Assembly (NCBI RefSeq): GCF_025144145.1
Contig: NZ_CP083546.1
Coordinates: forward strand, 3,426,501 to 3,490,500
Direction: 5' to 3'
Origin: Leisingera sp. M658
GTDB lineage: Bacteria; Pseudomonadota; Alphaproteobacteria; Rhodobacterales; Rhodobacteraceae
DNA: 64,000 nucleotides
Below the pieces are notes generated by a model that was not told the origin of the DNA, did not search any database, and was given only the letters and a program-made list of their open reading frames with translations. A program made the translations under genes and the position numbers. This document shows, piece after piece, positions 26,666 through 36,209 of this stretch; position 1 is the stretch's first letter, and every line of letters begins with the position of its first letter.

Positions 26666-26736
26666 GGGGGCGCTGCCCCCGGCCTTGCGGCCTCCCCCGG
26701 GATATTTTCAGCAAGAAGAAGATCCCGGGGGAGGCC
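26666..26736. repeat. Composite palindromic repeat (GGGATATTTT type)
   Basis: GGGGG-CGCTG-CCCCC and GGCC-TTGC-GGCC hairpins lead into a perfect 15-bp inverted repeat (GGCCTCCCCCGGGAT at 26689-26703, ATCCCGGGGGAGGCC at 26722-26736). Its loop carries ATTTTCAGCAAGAAGAAG. A shorter relative lies at 47082-47131. Confidence 0.75.
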
Positions 26737-26840
26737 GGCGTGGCAGAAATTGCTGCCACTTTGCGGTTTTCCGGACTTTCCGCCTGCGAAGTATAAGCAG
26801 CCAAGCGCGGGCGCGGCTGGCTGCGCAGGGTCCTGCGGTA

Positions 26841-27566
26841 TCAGCCTGTCCGCCTGGCCGCTGCGATCAAAGTGCCCAAGCTTTGCTTTTGCTGCCCTTG
26901 GGCACCGAAGTTTGCTGGATCAAGCCACGTCTGATAAGCGGATTCAAGCATGGGCCATTCGCCATCCAGCACTGAATGCCATGCGGTATCGCGGTTGCGG
27001 CCCTTATAGACAATGGCCTGGCGGAACAAACCATCATAGGTGAAACCGAAACGCTCTGCCGCGCGGCAGGACGGCGCATTCAGGGCGTCGCATTTCCATT
27101 CATAGCGGCGGTATCCCAGATCGTTGAACACCCGCGCCATCATCAGACACATCGCCTCGGTCGCCGCCCGCGTCTGCTGCAGCGGCGGGGCAAAAGTGAT
27201 GCCGCCAACCTCAATCACGCCATGGGCAGGCTGAATGCGCATATAGCTGGCAATACCTTCGGCCTTGCCGCTGACGCCATTGATGACCGCGAAGTAGGGC
27301 TGCGCGTCCATGCCGCTGACTGTCTGGACCCAGGCGTGCAGATCCTTCTCTGCCGCAAACGGGCCATAAGGCACATAGGTCCAGATTGCATCGGTTCGGT
27401 CCTGCCGGAAAGCCGCGAACAGATCCACGGTGTGGCGGTCCGCGTTCAATGGCTCAACCCGGCAGTATTGCCCAGCCATGCCGGTGTGGCCGGGGTGCCG
27501 GGCCCCGCACCAATCCGGCAGCGGCGCGCCGATAGGCTGGCCATGTTCGTTGAAGTATCTGATCAT
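26841..27566 (-). CDS. GNAT-family N-acetyltransferase
   Basis: A 241-aa acetyltransferase of the RimJ/RimL-like group. The N-terminal YCRVEPLNADRHTVDLFAAF leads the fold. The acetyl-CoA region is EVGGITFAPPLQQTRAATEAMCLM (about residues 138-161). The conserved end CDALNAPSCRAAERFGFTYDGLFRQAIVYKGRNRDT follows. It acts in the cytosol; the acceptor (small molecule or protein N-terminus) is not known. The start at 27566 gives MIRYFNEHGQPIG, conserved in this subgroup. Confidence 0.88.
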   Translation of the reverse strand: MIRYFNEHGQPIGAPLPDWCGARHPGHTGMAGQYCRVEPLNADRHTVDLFAAFRQDRTDAIWTYVPYGPFAAEKDLHAWVQTVSGMDAQPYFAVINGVSGKAEGIASYMRIQPAHGVIEVGGITFAPPLQQTRAATEAMCLMMARVFNDLGYRRYEWKCDALNAPSCRAAERFGFTYDGLFRQAIVYKGRNRDTAWHSVLDGEWPMLESAYQTWLDPANFGAQGQQKQSLGTLIAAARRTG

Positions 27567-27702
27567 GGCGGCATCCTTTTCTAAGCAGTTCCGCGGCGGC
27601 TTGCACCACCGCCCTGCGCAGGTTTGGCATGCCCCCGGACCGGAAAAAACGTCCAGATATTGGCAATATGCCCAGACCAATCCCGCCTGTCCCGGGCCCG
27701 GG

Positions 27703-29199
27703 TCAGCTGCCGTAGACCGCGCCCCATCGTTCGATCAGTTGTTGTTGCAGCTTCTTGGCGCGGCGGTTCCAGCCGCGCGCGCCCTTGGGGCGTTCGCGCT
27801 GTGCGCGGGGGATGCGGGCACGCGTTTTCTGGTCAGCAGTGAAAATGGCAAAGGCCAGTTCCGTCCCGTCCGCAGCGGTCATGAAACCGCCCAGGCCCGA
27901 GACAAAGTTCAGCGTGCCGGTCTTGGCCGCGACCTTGATCGGATGTCCCTTGACGATACCGCCCTTGGCATCGCGCATCCGGAAAGGTTTCAGAAGCGGT
28001 TTGAGCCGGCCTGCCCTGTAGGCCGCAACCAATGCACCGGTCAGATCCCCCGGCGTCATCCGCGACGCCTCGCCAAGGCCGGAATGATCCACCAGCCTGG
28101 TGCCGGACATGCCGTATTTTCCGGCTGCCCAGCGGTTCATTTCGGCGGCGGAGGCCTTGAGCGAAGCAGGCCGGCTGCCGCGTGCGGCGGTGGCGGACAT
28201 GCCGATCATCTCGGCCATCAGGTTGTTGGAGTATTTCAGCATCGCCTTGAGCATTACATCCAGCGGCGGGCTGTGATGCCGGGCCAGCAGTTGCGACTGG
28301 GGCAGGGATTTGGCGGATTTTGCCTTGTCCAGCTTGATCCCGTTTGCCCGCGCCAAGGTGCGGAACACATCGCCGGCATAGGCCGCAGGGTTGCGGACCG
28401 GCAGCCAGCGCGATCCGCCCTTGCCCAGCGCCTTGCCGGCGACAGTCCAGTGATCGACGCCCGCTTTTTCGGCATAGGTATAGACCGGCCCCGAGCGCGA
28501 GGCGATTTTCATCTGCGCATTGACCACTTCGGGACGGTATTTCTCGGTCCTTGCATCCATGGTGATCGCCCAGCCGCCGCCGGACGCGCGTTTCCATTCG
28601 AAATGCACCCGGTTGAAGTTCAGCGCGATGCCGGACACGGCGGGGGAATAGCCGACATGGTCGGGCTGGCCCGGGTCGATGGTTTTGACCGCGGGAAGCG
28701 CGCCGTCCCAAACCAGGAATCTGCCCCGCACTTCGCGCACACCGGCGTTTTTCAATGCCTTGGCCAGCAGCGCCAAATGATCAGTATTGAGCATAGGGTC
28801 GCCGCCGCCGGCCAGGATCAGATCACCCTTGACGATGCCGCCCGCGACACCGCCGGTCGCCAGTATGCGGGTCTCGAACCGGTGGTCCGCGCCCAGCACA
28901 TCCAACGCATACAGCGCGGTAAGCGCCTTGGCGACGCTGGCAGGCGGCAGGGCTTCGGCCTGGCCCGAGGATTCCAGCAGCTTGCCGGTTTTCACATCGG
29001 CCACCGCACAGACCGCCTGGCCCGGCAGATTGGCCCGCGCCAATAGCGCCTTGAGCCCGTCCGCTCCGGCCGCGAGAGAGCTGACACGGCGCGCCACGGG
29101 CCGCAGCGACACCGCCGGCGCATTGGCCAGCGCTGAGGAGCCCGCCAAAGCGGCAAGCCCGGAAAGGAGGAATGTCCGGCGTGAAGTCATGTTATTCAT
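27703..29199 (-). CDS. dacB: D-alanyl-D-alanine carboxypeptidase/endopeptidase (PBP4)
   Basis: A 498-aa class C penicillin-binding protein that trims peptidoglycan cross-links in the periplasm. The three active-site motifs are present: SVAK (Ser88-Lys91), SNN (324-326) and KTG (426-428). The N-terminus MNNMTSRRTFLLSGLAALAGSSALA has a twin-arginine signal, so export by Tat is likely, which is uncommon for PBP4. The large insertion between the first two motifs, typical of PBP4, is present. Length fits the family. It is divergent from an EamA-type transporter gene. Confidence 0.92.
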   Translation of the reverse strand: MNNMTSRRTFLLSGLAALAGSSALANAPAVSLRPVARRVSSLAAGADGLKALLARANLPGQAVCAVADVKTGKLLESSGQAEALPPASVAKALTALYALDVLGADHRFETRILATGGVAGGIVKGDLILAGGGDPMLNTDHLALLAKALKNAGVREVRGRFLVWDGALPAVKTIDPGQPDHVGYSPAVSGIALNFNRVHFEWKRASGGGWAITMDARTEKYRPEVVNAQMKIASRSGPVYTYAEKAGVDHWTVAGKALGKGGSRWLPVRNPAAYAGDVFRTLARANGIKLDKAKSAKSLPQSQLLARHHSPPLDVMLKAMLKYSNNLMAEMIGMSATAARGSRPASLKASAAEMNRWAAGKYGMSGTRLVDHSGLGEASRMTPGDLTGALVAAYRAGRLKPLLKPFRMRDAKGGIVKGHPIKVAAKTGTLNFVSGLGGFMTAADGTELAFAIFTADQKTRARIPRAQRERPKGARGWNRRAKKLQQQLIERWGAVYGS

Positions 29200-29300
29200 T
29201 TTTAGTGTCAGGACCTGCTCTTCTTCAATCCCGTTTCCACGGCAATCCGCCGCAGCATCCGGGGTTTTTCCCGGTGGGAAGTCCTGCTACCGCTGGCAGC

Positions 29301-30128
29301 ATGTTGCAAGCAGTCATCCTTATGTTCGTGGCCATGTCAATGATCCCTGCGGGCGATCTGTGCGGGAAGCTGCTGACGGGCGGCGGGCTGGCCACACCGG
29401 CGTTTGTCGCCTGGTCGCGGTTTGCCATCGGCACCGCGCTGATCCTGCCGTTTGTGCCGCGCCGGGCCTATGCGCTGCTGGGCGATTGGCGGCTGTGGCT
29501 GCGGGCCGGACTGCTGACCGGCGGCATCTTTTCGATCCAGCTGGCGCTGGCGACCGAGCCGCTGGCCAATGTCTTTGCCGCCTTCTTTGTCGGTCCGGTA
29601 ATCAGCTATGTGCTGTCGGTCCTGCTTTTGCGGGAACAGGCGACATTGTTGCGCAGCCTGCTGATGGGGCTGGGGTTCATCGGCGTGCTGATGGTGGTGC
29701 GGCCTGGCCTGGGAGGCTCCATCAACCTGCTGTGGGCGGTGCTGGCGGGATGTTTCTATGGCGGTTTCCTGACCAGTTCGCGCTGGCTGGCGCATTTGGG
29801 GTCGCCGTTGGAGCTGAGCCTGACCCAGCTGCTGCTTTCCGCCATCCTGTTGCTGCCCTTGGGCCTCGGCAGCCTGCCGGAGTTTTCGCCCTCGACCGCC
29901 GCACTGACGGTGGGCAGCGCGGCGTTTTCAATGACGGGCAATCTCTTGCTGCTGTTTGCCTATGGCCGGGTGCAGGCGGTGAAACTGGCGCCAATGGTCT
30001 ACTTCCAGCTGGTCGCCGCTGTCAGCCTCGGATGGGCGGTGTTCAGCCAGCTGCCTGATGCCTGGACCTGGGCCGGGCTGGCTGTGGTGCTGTCTGCCGG
30101 TCTGGCCTCAGCTGTGCTCCGCCGCTGA
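29301..30128 (+). CDS. EamA/DMT-superfamily transporter
   Basis: A 275-aa inner-membrane protein with about ten hydrophobic helices in two EamA repeats, for example [18 protein letters not shown], then [22 protein letters not shown]. The family exports or imports small metabolites; the substrate is unknown. The ATG at 29301 was chosen because upstream in-frame sequence is not membrane-like. Its 3' end overlaps the convergent nadD gene by 21 bases. Confidence 0.88.
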   Translation: MLQAVILMFVAMSMIPAGDLCGKLLTGGGLATPAFVAWSRFAIGTALILPFVPRRAYALLGDWRLWLRAGLLTGGIFSIQLALATEPLANVFAAFFVGPVISYVLSVLLLREQATLLRSLLMGLGFIGVLMVVRPGLGGSINLLWAVLAGCFYGGFLTSSRWLAHLGSPLELSLTQLLLSAILLLPLGLGSLPEFSPSTAALTVGSAAFSMTGNLLLLFAYGRVQAVKLAPMVYFQLVAAVSLGWAVFSQLPDAWTWAGLAVVLSAGLASAVLRR

Positions 30129-30722
30129 CCATTCGCCGCGGGCCCGGATTTCGGTTGAGCTGACATCCACCATCGGAACGTTGACAAAACACCAGGCCGG
30201 AGCCGCGGCCCGCGCCAGCAAATGGCTCTGGCAGCCTTTCAGCATCGCATGGCGGGCAAAGCGCGCTGCGGGGGAAAACCGCGCCGAGATCCGGTCGTTC
30301 GGCCGTGCCAGCACACCCACCGGCACAGTGTCCAGGATCTGCTGCCAGTCTTTCCAGCGATGGAAATGGGTCAGATTGTCGGCCCCCATCAGCCAGACAA
30401 AGCGCACGCCCGGATGGCGGCGGCGCAGGTGGCGCAGGGTCTGGGCGGTGTAGCGGGTGCCGAGATCCGCCTCGATGCCGCTGATGTGGATGCGCGGGTG
30501 CTGGATCAGGCCTTGAGACGCTGCAATCCGCCGCTGCAGGGCGGCCGGCTGGCGCGCTTTCAATGGGTTGCCCGGGGACACCAGCCAGAACAGGTGATCC
30601 AGTCCGAACCGCCGCAGTGCCGCATGGGAAATCGCCGCATGGCCGCGGTGCGGCGGATCAAAGGACCCTCCCAGAAGCCCGACGCTTTGGCCCGGGCGGA
30701 TATGCGGCAGCTTGCAAACCAT
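30108..30722 (-). CDS. nadD: Nicotinate-mononucleotide adenylyltransferase NadD
   Basis: About 204 aa. Joins ATP to nicotinate mononucleotide in NAD synthesis. The nucleotidyltransferase signature [15 protein letters not shown] lies at the N-terminus and the C-terminal signature [14 protein letters not shown] near the end. [16 protein letters not shown] is the conserved mid-region. The start at ATG 30722 was chosen because AAGG lies five bases upstream; an in-frame ATG at 30740 is possible. nadE, a later step of the same pathway, is about 20 kb away in this window. Confidence 0.93.
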   Translation of the reverse strand: MVCKLPHIRPGQSVGLLGGSFDPPHRGHAAISHAALRRFGLDHLFWLVSPGNPLKARQPAALQRRIAASQGLIQHPRIHISGIEADLGTRYTAQTLRHLRRRHPGVRFVWLMGADNLTHFHRWKDWQQILDTVPVGVLARPNDRISARFSPAARFARHAMLKGCQSHLLARAAAPAWCFVNVPMVDVSSTEIRARGEWSAAEHS

Positions 30723-30740
30723 AACAGCCTTGATGCACAT

Positions 30741-31265
30741 AATTTCCCGGGGAGATCAATCGGGTGAGGCACCACGGCTCTGATGATGCGGCGGCGCTTT
30801 ACAGCCCGCGACCCCGCAACTGCCGCGGATCAAATGCTCTCTCGAACCGGTGGCCTTCGCAGTCTCACTCATTGCATCGTTGCTGGCTGCGGCGCGGGAT
30901 ATCCAGATTGCCGGACGCCGAGGGTGGCAAACCAAATCGGCAAAAGTTCAAGCGCGGCCCGATCGGCAGAAGCAAAGAGCAGCTTAGTTTGCGCTCAAAA
31001 CTGTCCCAGCATCGGAGAACAGCCCAGTCCTCTTAGCCATCGGCCTGGCTGCAACTGTTACTTATTGGTCATGTGTCCTGAGCCTAAGGAACGGCCAGCA
31101 AACAGCCTGTTCGCAAGCGGCAACTTAAAGTTGCGCATCTATTGCTGAAATATCCAAAAGGTGTAATCTGGTAAAAAACCGGCCCGTATGCAGCGCGCAG
31201 CAGGGAATACCAGCGATCAGTAAGCAGGCTTTGGACCGCTTGCGCAGCAGCAGAAAGCTCCAAGG
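30741..31265. other. Intergenic region, no gene seen
   Basis: About 525 bp between nadD and the histidine kinase. Open frames here lack ribosome sites and protein-like composition. A perfect palindrome, GCAACTTAAAGTTGC (31120-31134), lies 132-146 bp before the kinase start and could be an operator. Confidence 0.45.
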
Positions 31266-32732
31266 ATGACATTTTCCAGACAAATGGACGCCTCCCAGCC
31301 ACTCCGGGGCAATCGCATCCGGTACCTGACCCGCGGCACCGCAGCCCTGCTCGTTGGCGCCGGTTTTATTTTCGACCTGCTGACGCCGCTTGGGATTGCG
31401 GGCGGCCTTATCTACGTGACCGTTGTCCTGTGCGCTCTTTGGGATGACAACCTGAACACGGCTTACAAGTATGCCGCAGCTACCACTGTGCTAACGATTC
31501 TTGGCTATCTGCTGTTCCCGCGTATCGGGGTCAATGAATGGATCGTCCTGACCAACCGGGCGCTAACTGTATTGGCGCTTTGGGCCCTTGCCTTCATCGT
31601 TCGCCAACAGAAAGCTGCCCAGATTTCGCTGGAGCGTAAAAAGACTGAGCTTGCTGCCATTCAGGACAACACTGTCGAAGGGATGATAACCATCAGCACC
31701 GAAGGGACCATCCTGAGCTATAATCACGCCTGCAGGAAAATCTTCGGCTATGCCGCCGAAGACGCGATTGGCCGGAATATCAAATTTCTGATGCCGGAAC
31801 ACTACCGCTCTGAACATGATGGCTATCTCAGCAACTACCTTCGGACCCGGCAGAAGAAAATCATTGGCACGATCCGGGAGGTTCAGGGACAACGCAAAGA
31901 CGGCAGTATCTTCCCGCTCGATTTGTCTGTCAGCGAAGTCCGGGTCGGCGGCCACCATCTGTTCAGCGGTATCGTCCGCGACATTTCCGAACAGAAGCGC
32001 GCTGAGGCGGAGCGGGAACAGTTCATCAGTGATCTGTCCCGTTCGAACCAGGATCTGGACGATTTCGCCTATGTGGCATCCCATGATCTGCGGGCGCCTT
32101 TGCGGGTTATCGGAAACGCCTCCAGCTGGCTGGAGGAGGATCTCGCCGACACCTTGGACGATGAGAGCCGGGAAAACCTGCAGCTTATCCGGTCCCGGGT
32201 TTCAAGGATGGAACAACTGCTGGACGACCTGCACGAATATTCCCGGGCCGGGCGCAGTACGGACGCCAGATACCAACAGTTGATGCCGGGTTCCGATCTG
32301 ATGGAAGAGGTGCTTTTGCTGATTGATCAGCCAAAGGGGGTCACCATCAATACCGACCCCGGATTCGCCGCCATCCAGCTTCCCAACATGCCGTTAAAGC
32401 AAATTTTGGCCAACCTGATCTCCAATGCGATCAAACACAACGAAACCAGCACAGGCGTGGTTGACGTGCTGCTGGAAGACGACGGCGGCATGTATGCCAT
32501 TACGGTCGCCGATGACGGTCCCGGTATTGATCCGCAGTTTCACGAGCAGATTTTCAAGATGTTTCAGACCCTGAAGTCGCGCGACGTGGTCGAAGGCAGC
32601 GGTATCGGCCTGGCGATCGTCAAGAAACACGTGGAAAATGCGGGCGGCAGAATATCTTTGCAGTCTTCGCCGGGCGAAGGCTGCGCATTCCGGTTCACCT
32701 GGCCCAAGACGGCCCGCCCTAGTCAAGGATAA
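31266..32732 (+). CDS. PAS-domain sensor histidine kinase
   Basis: A 488-aa membrane sensor kinase. Three to four hydrophobic helices occupy residues 20-115. A PAS domain follows (LAAIQDNTVEGMITISTEG ... ISEQKRAEAER, about 125-245). The phospho-acceptor helix DFAYVASHDLRAPLR has His273. The catalytic domain shows the N box NLISNAIKHN, G1 VADDGPGI, F box FKMFQTL and G2 GSGIGLAIV. HDLRAPLR is the type found in light or redox phytochrome-like kinases partnered with small response regulators. The response regulator starts 7 bp after the stop, so they form a two-component pair. The signal is unknown. Confidence 0.9.
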   Translation: MTFSRQMDASQPLRGNRIRYLTRGTAALLVGAGFIFDLLTPLGIAGGLIYVTVVLCALWDDNLNTAYKYAAATTVLTILGYLLFPRIGVNEWIVLTNRALTVLALWALAFIVRQQKAAQISLERKKTELAAIQDNTVEGMITISTEGTILSYNHACRKIFGYAAEDAIGRNIKFLMPEHYRSEHDGYLSNYLRTRQKKIIGTIREVQGQRKDGSIFPLDLSVSEVRVGGHHLFSGIVRDISEQKRAEAEREQFISDLSRSNQDLDDFAYVASHDLRAPLRVIGNASSWLEEDLADTLDDESRENLQLIRSRVSRMEQLLDDLHEYSRAGRSTDARYQQLMPGSDLMEEVLLLIDQPKGVTINTDPGFAAIQLPNMPLKQILANLISNAIKHNETSTGVVDVLLEDDGGMYAITVADDGPGIDPQFHEQIFKMFQTLKSRDVVEGSGIGLAIVKKHVENAGGRISLQSSPGEGCAFRFTWPKTARPSQG

Positions 32733-32739
32733 GAAAAGT

Positions 32740-33204
32740 ATGAAGAGATTTAATAGCGGCGGGCAAACCTCCCATAAGGATTTGAACATCCTTCTGGTAG
32801 ATGACGACCACGGGGACGCCAAGGCCGTTCAGCGGGCATTCAAGAAAGTCAAAATCGCAAATGAGATCACCCGCGCGATCGACGGGCTTGAGGCGCTGGA
32901 TTACCTCCGCGGGACGGGTGGCAAGGACAAGATCCAACAGCCCTATGTGTTGCTGGTTGATATCAAGATGCCGCGGATGAGCGGCATCGAGCTGGTCCAG
33001 GAATTGCGCGCAGATCCTGAACTCAGCAGGTCAGTGGTATTCTTCCTGACGACCTCAAGCCACGAACAGGACATCGAAGCTGCCTATGATTTGAATGCAG
33101 CAGGCTATATCGTGAAAGAAACAGCAGGGCGTGATTTTCTGCAACTTGTCGATATGGTTGACCGCTATTGGCGGATTGTCGAATTCCCTATCCCCGGCAC
33201 CTGA
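32740..33204 (+). CDS. Single-domain response regulator (Rcp1-like)
   Basis: A 154-aa receiver domain without an output domain. The acidic pocket is DDD at residues 21-23, the phospho-acceptor is Asp74 in LLVDIKMPRMSG, and the conserved Lys is in YIVKETAG. The FFLTTSSHEQD stretch supplies the switch Thr/Ser. The form matches Rcp1-type regulators that shuttle phosphate from a PAS or phytochrome kinase. It is co-transcribed with the kinase upstream. Downstream target not known. Confidence 0.92.
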   Translation: MKRFNSGGQTSHKDLNILLVDDDHGDAKAVQRAFKKVKIANEITRAIDGLEALDYLRGTGGKDKIQQPYVLLVDIKMPRMSGIELVQELRADPELSRSVVFFLTTSSHEQDIEAAYDLNAAGYIVKETAGRDFLQLVDMVDRYWRIVEFPIPGT

Positions 33205-33402
33205 CCCGCAGCACTGTTGCGGCACTGCGTCTGAAAATCACCGGCAGCCATGCAAAAAACGCCGCACTTCCGGGCCGGTTTCAACGCGATGGCAAGGTGC
33301 CGTCATATCTTGACACTGAGGGGTAAAGGATAGCTGTCTTGTGCCTGAGACAGATTGCAGAAATTCCATTCACATCCCCGAGAGCAGGAGGTGCAGCAGA
33401 TT

Positions 33403-33879
33403 ATGCCCCGCTTTGAGATCAGTCCGGAAAACCCGGCCGGGCCGGAAGCGTCAGCCCTGATCCGGCGGCATCTTTCGCAAATGGCGGCACAATCGCCGGA
33501 AGAAAGCTGCCACGCGCTGGATACAAGCGGCCTTGAAGGCCCTGAGGTACAGTTCTTTCTGCTGCGCCAGGGCGGCAAACCGGTTGCCATGGGGGCGCTG
33601 AAACTGCTGGACGGCGGCGCACGCGAACTGAAGTCCATGCACACGGTGTCCGAGGCCCGCGGCAGCGGAGCAGGACGCGCAATGCTGGAATTCCTGCTGC
33701 AGCTTTCCCGCAAAGAAGAGGCCACAAGCCTCTTTCTGGAGACTGGCTCCACCGATGATTTTCTGCCTTCGCGCAGACTGTATGAATCCCTTGGTTTTAA
33801 GCAATGCGCGCCCTTTGGGGATTACGCAGCGGACCCTTGGTCAGTATTCATGCACCTGGACTTGCGCGCAGCGGCTTGA
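33403..33879 (+). CDS. GNAT-family N-acetyltransferase
   Basis: A 158-aa acetyltransferase similar to ElaA/YsnE-type GNATs. It contains VAMGALKLLDGGARELKSMHTVSEARGSGAGRAMLEFLL, with the acetyl-CoA pyrophosphate loop R-G-S-G-A-G-R near residues 86-92, and ends RRLYESLGFKQCAPFGDY. The ATG at 33403 has AGGAGGT ten bases upstream. It ends 35 bp before tRNA-Arg. Substrate unknown. Confidence 0.88.
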   Translation: MPRFEISPENPAGPEASALIRRHLSQMAAQSPEESCHALDTSGLEGPEVQFFLLRQGGKPVAMGALKLLDGGARELKSMHTVSEARGSGAGRAMLEFLLQLSRKEEATSLFLETGSTDDFLPSRRLYESLGFKQCAPFGDYAADPWSVFMHLDLRAAA

Positions 33880-33914
33880 CCCTTGGCACCCGCCTGTCAT
33901 AACTGGCGCCAAGC

Positions 33915-33991
33915 GGTCCCTTAGCTCAACTGGATAGAGCAGCTGACTTCTAATCAGCAGGTTGAGGGTTCGAGTCCTTCAGGGATCGCCA
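33915..33991 (+). tRNA. tRNA-Arg (anticodon TCT)
   Basis: A 77-nt cloverleaf. The acceptor stem is GGTCCCT with AGGGATC, the D-stem GCTC/GAGC, and the anticodon stem GCTGA/TCAGC with loop CTTCTAA, which gives anticodon TCT (reads AGA). The T-arm carries GGTTCGAGTCC. CCA is encoded at 33989-33991. An accessory patch with transposon remnants starts right after it, so its 3' end is a likely integration site, although no second copy was found in the window. Confidence 0.96.
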
Positions 33992-34152
33992 TTTCCTTTA
34001 GTGCCAATTAGGCATAACCTTGCACACTTTGGGGGTTTTGATGCACACCCTGTGTCAAGTGGAAAGTGCCAAGTGAAGTTGAGAGTAGTAAAAGGCTCAG
34101 ATAGAAAACGCTTTCGCTCCTCGACCGACCCCAGGGGACCAGCAGGCAAATG

Positions 34153-36020
34153 TCAGCTCATGAGCGTGTTCAGGACGGGTGCAACCTCCTTTAGGAGGTA
34201 GATCGGTGCGATAGCCACACCATTCAGCCGGAAAGCTTCAATCCCGTGAGCTGCAAAAGCCGCCAGAATCGTGTTCCGGTGAAGCCCGGTCTCCTTCACT
34301 AACACCGTCGGCGTGGTGAACTTGTCATGGAAAGCAGCGATGTCCGCACCGGACATCCGCCACTGGGAGCGTTTTGTCACCGGGTGCAGAACCTCCATCG
34401 CAGGTGTATGGCCACTTTCGATCAACGCTTGGAACGCCCCCTTCTCCCGCACTCCGATTGAGCGGGCAAAGGCAGTTGCGTTCACCTTCCCTTCCATGGC
34501 CGCCATTTTCTGCTCGCGGGGGCGAAGTAACTCCGACTGATCAACTTCGGCAACGTTGACGACGAGTCCGTGATAACCAAACGTTTCAGCGCGCTTGCCG
34601 ACCCTCAATCTGCCGTCCCTGATCGCAGCGATAATCTGGCCGACAGAAAGGCTCACTCGCTTGTGAACATGCTGGATCGTTTCCCATCCTGGCGTACCAG
34701 CTTCTAACAAAATAGCTTTTCGCTCCAAATCCTCGAGCAGGTGCAGCCCATCAGACACTCGCCAGGGATACTTGATCGTTGCAACTTTCGTCCTGGGCGC
34801 CAGAACGCCGTCAGCTTCTAGAGATTTGAGTTCGACTAGCGTCGCGCCCATAGCTTTGCGCATCGCAATCGGCCCGACCAAAGTCGGGATCTCCTCCAGA
34901 AGGGGTCTGTATCTCTTTGCGTCGAAGGTCTTGCGAGCATCAGCGCGCGTCTCATCAGGAGGGAACGCTCCAGCCTCAGTCAGGAAGCCGTTGAGGACCG
35001 ACTTGCCAACCCCGGTTTCCCTGCTTGCCGAGGCAAGCGAATGGAGGCGTCGTTCAGGCACGGTTTGACCGAGAACCTCATCTCCCGCCTCGACCGGCCA
35101 GATCCTCAACAAATGCCGCCGTACAATATGGCGAAACCCATCGAAGCTATCATCGCTGCAATAGAGGCGACCTAGAGCCTCGAGCAGCATAGGAAATGCC
35201 TGTTTTGACCCAAAGTACCCCCCATCCCCCGCCTGCAAAATGCGATCGAGAGCACACGTGATTGCCTCAGGCCCTCTCGATGCGGCATCAAAGCCTTTGG
35301 CCTTCGCAGCACGGTCGTCAGTTTCAAGTTCCTGAGCACGAAGGAGTTCCTTGCCAAGCAACGCACAGCAGGTCATGGCGGCAAACAAAGGCTGAGTTTC
35401 CAGCCACGTTTTGTCCTCACCTTGCGACAGGCGCCGATCAAGCCAGACGTCACAGGCGGACGGCTCAATCAGATCGCTGTCAAAATTGCCCGCCAGAAGG
35501 TTTGGCAGGATCTCAGCCAATCTGGCACCGGCATCATCACGATTTACAGGCCGCGAGCATTCCCATAGTGGCATCAGAGGATGGCGGTGCCGCAAGCACA
35601 CATCAACGCCGCTGCACAGCCAGTCTCCCGCCATGGCCATGTGCCTCAGCGGAGAGGCTTGTTTTTCTGCCGCCTAACGCAGGCAAAGAGGGCAGCCGCG
35701 GATGACAGGGTTGCGTTTGGCGCGGGAGACAAAAACTTCTCCGCGATTTTTCATGCGTACGTCCCCGACTGGCTCACCTGTCCATGACAGCATGGTGGCC
35801 AGCTGATCGGGCGCCAAGCCGGATCGGGTGGCAAAATGTCAATCGCCTCCCGATCCTGGTTCAAGATCCGCTTAAAACTAAAGCCAAGATCAAGGGCAAA
35901 TCCGGTGGCGTCGGTACCATTGATCGCAGCCATGCGCGAAAAGAAGGAGGGAAGAGTCTCCCGCTCCGAAGGCTCGACCGCCAAGGGTAACGTTTCTATC
36001 AACGGGGTACTCCGTCTCAT
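34153..36020 (-). pseudogene. TniQ-family transposition protein, frameshifted
   Basis: TniQ is the target-selection protein of Tn5053/Tn7-like transposons. The N-terminus at 36020 reads LPLAVEPSERETLPSFFSRMAAINGTD, the family start. After about 64 codons the frame shifts near 35825-35830. It continues with LAPDQLATMLSWTGEPVGD and the first zinc-knuckle half GCPLCLR, then meets a TAG at about 35676. After that stop the same frame runs 34153-35640 (495 codons) with the second zinc half VCLRHRHPLMPLWECSR and several HTH-like segments. Two lesions suggest decay. No tniA, tniB or tniC was found next to it. The long 3' frame could still be translated from 35640. Confidence 0.7.
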
Positions 36021-36209
36021 TCTTGCATAACTTTAGGGCAAGATCGCTTATGCAAGCGCGAGTGTCCAACCCGTGAGGCCCCAGGATAGATTCAGGACGG
36101 TGTCGATCCCGCTTTTGGTTGCGAGTGAGCTATTAGGTAAGTTCGAGACCATGGCCCCGGCTGTGTGAAAAATTGATAAACTTGCAACCGCAGGTTTGGT
36201 GCAGGCATT

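Noticed and set aside
33994-34152. Possible integrase start after tRNA-Arg
   Set aside because: Short reading frames after the tRNA have no recombinase motif and end quickly.
36048-36207. Minus-strand frame ending in LTGWTLALA
   Set aside because: Short, without a start, in IS debris; it could be a gene tail but no family is recognisable.
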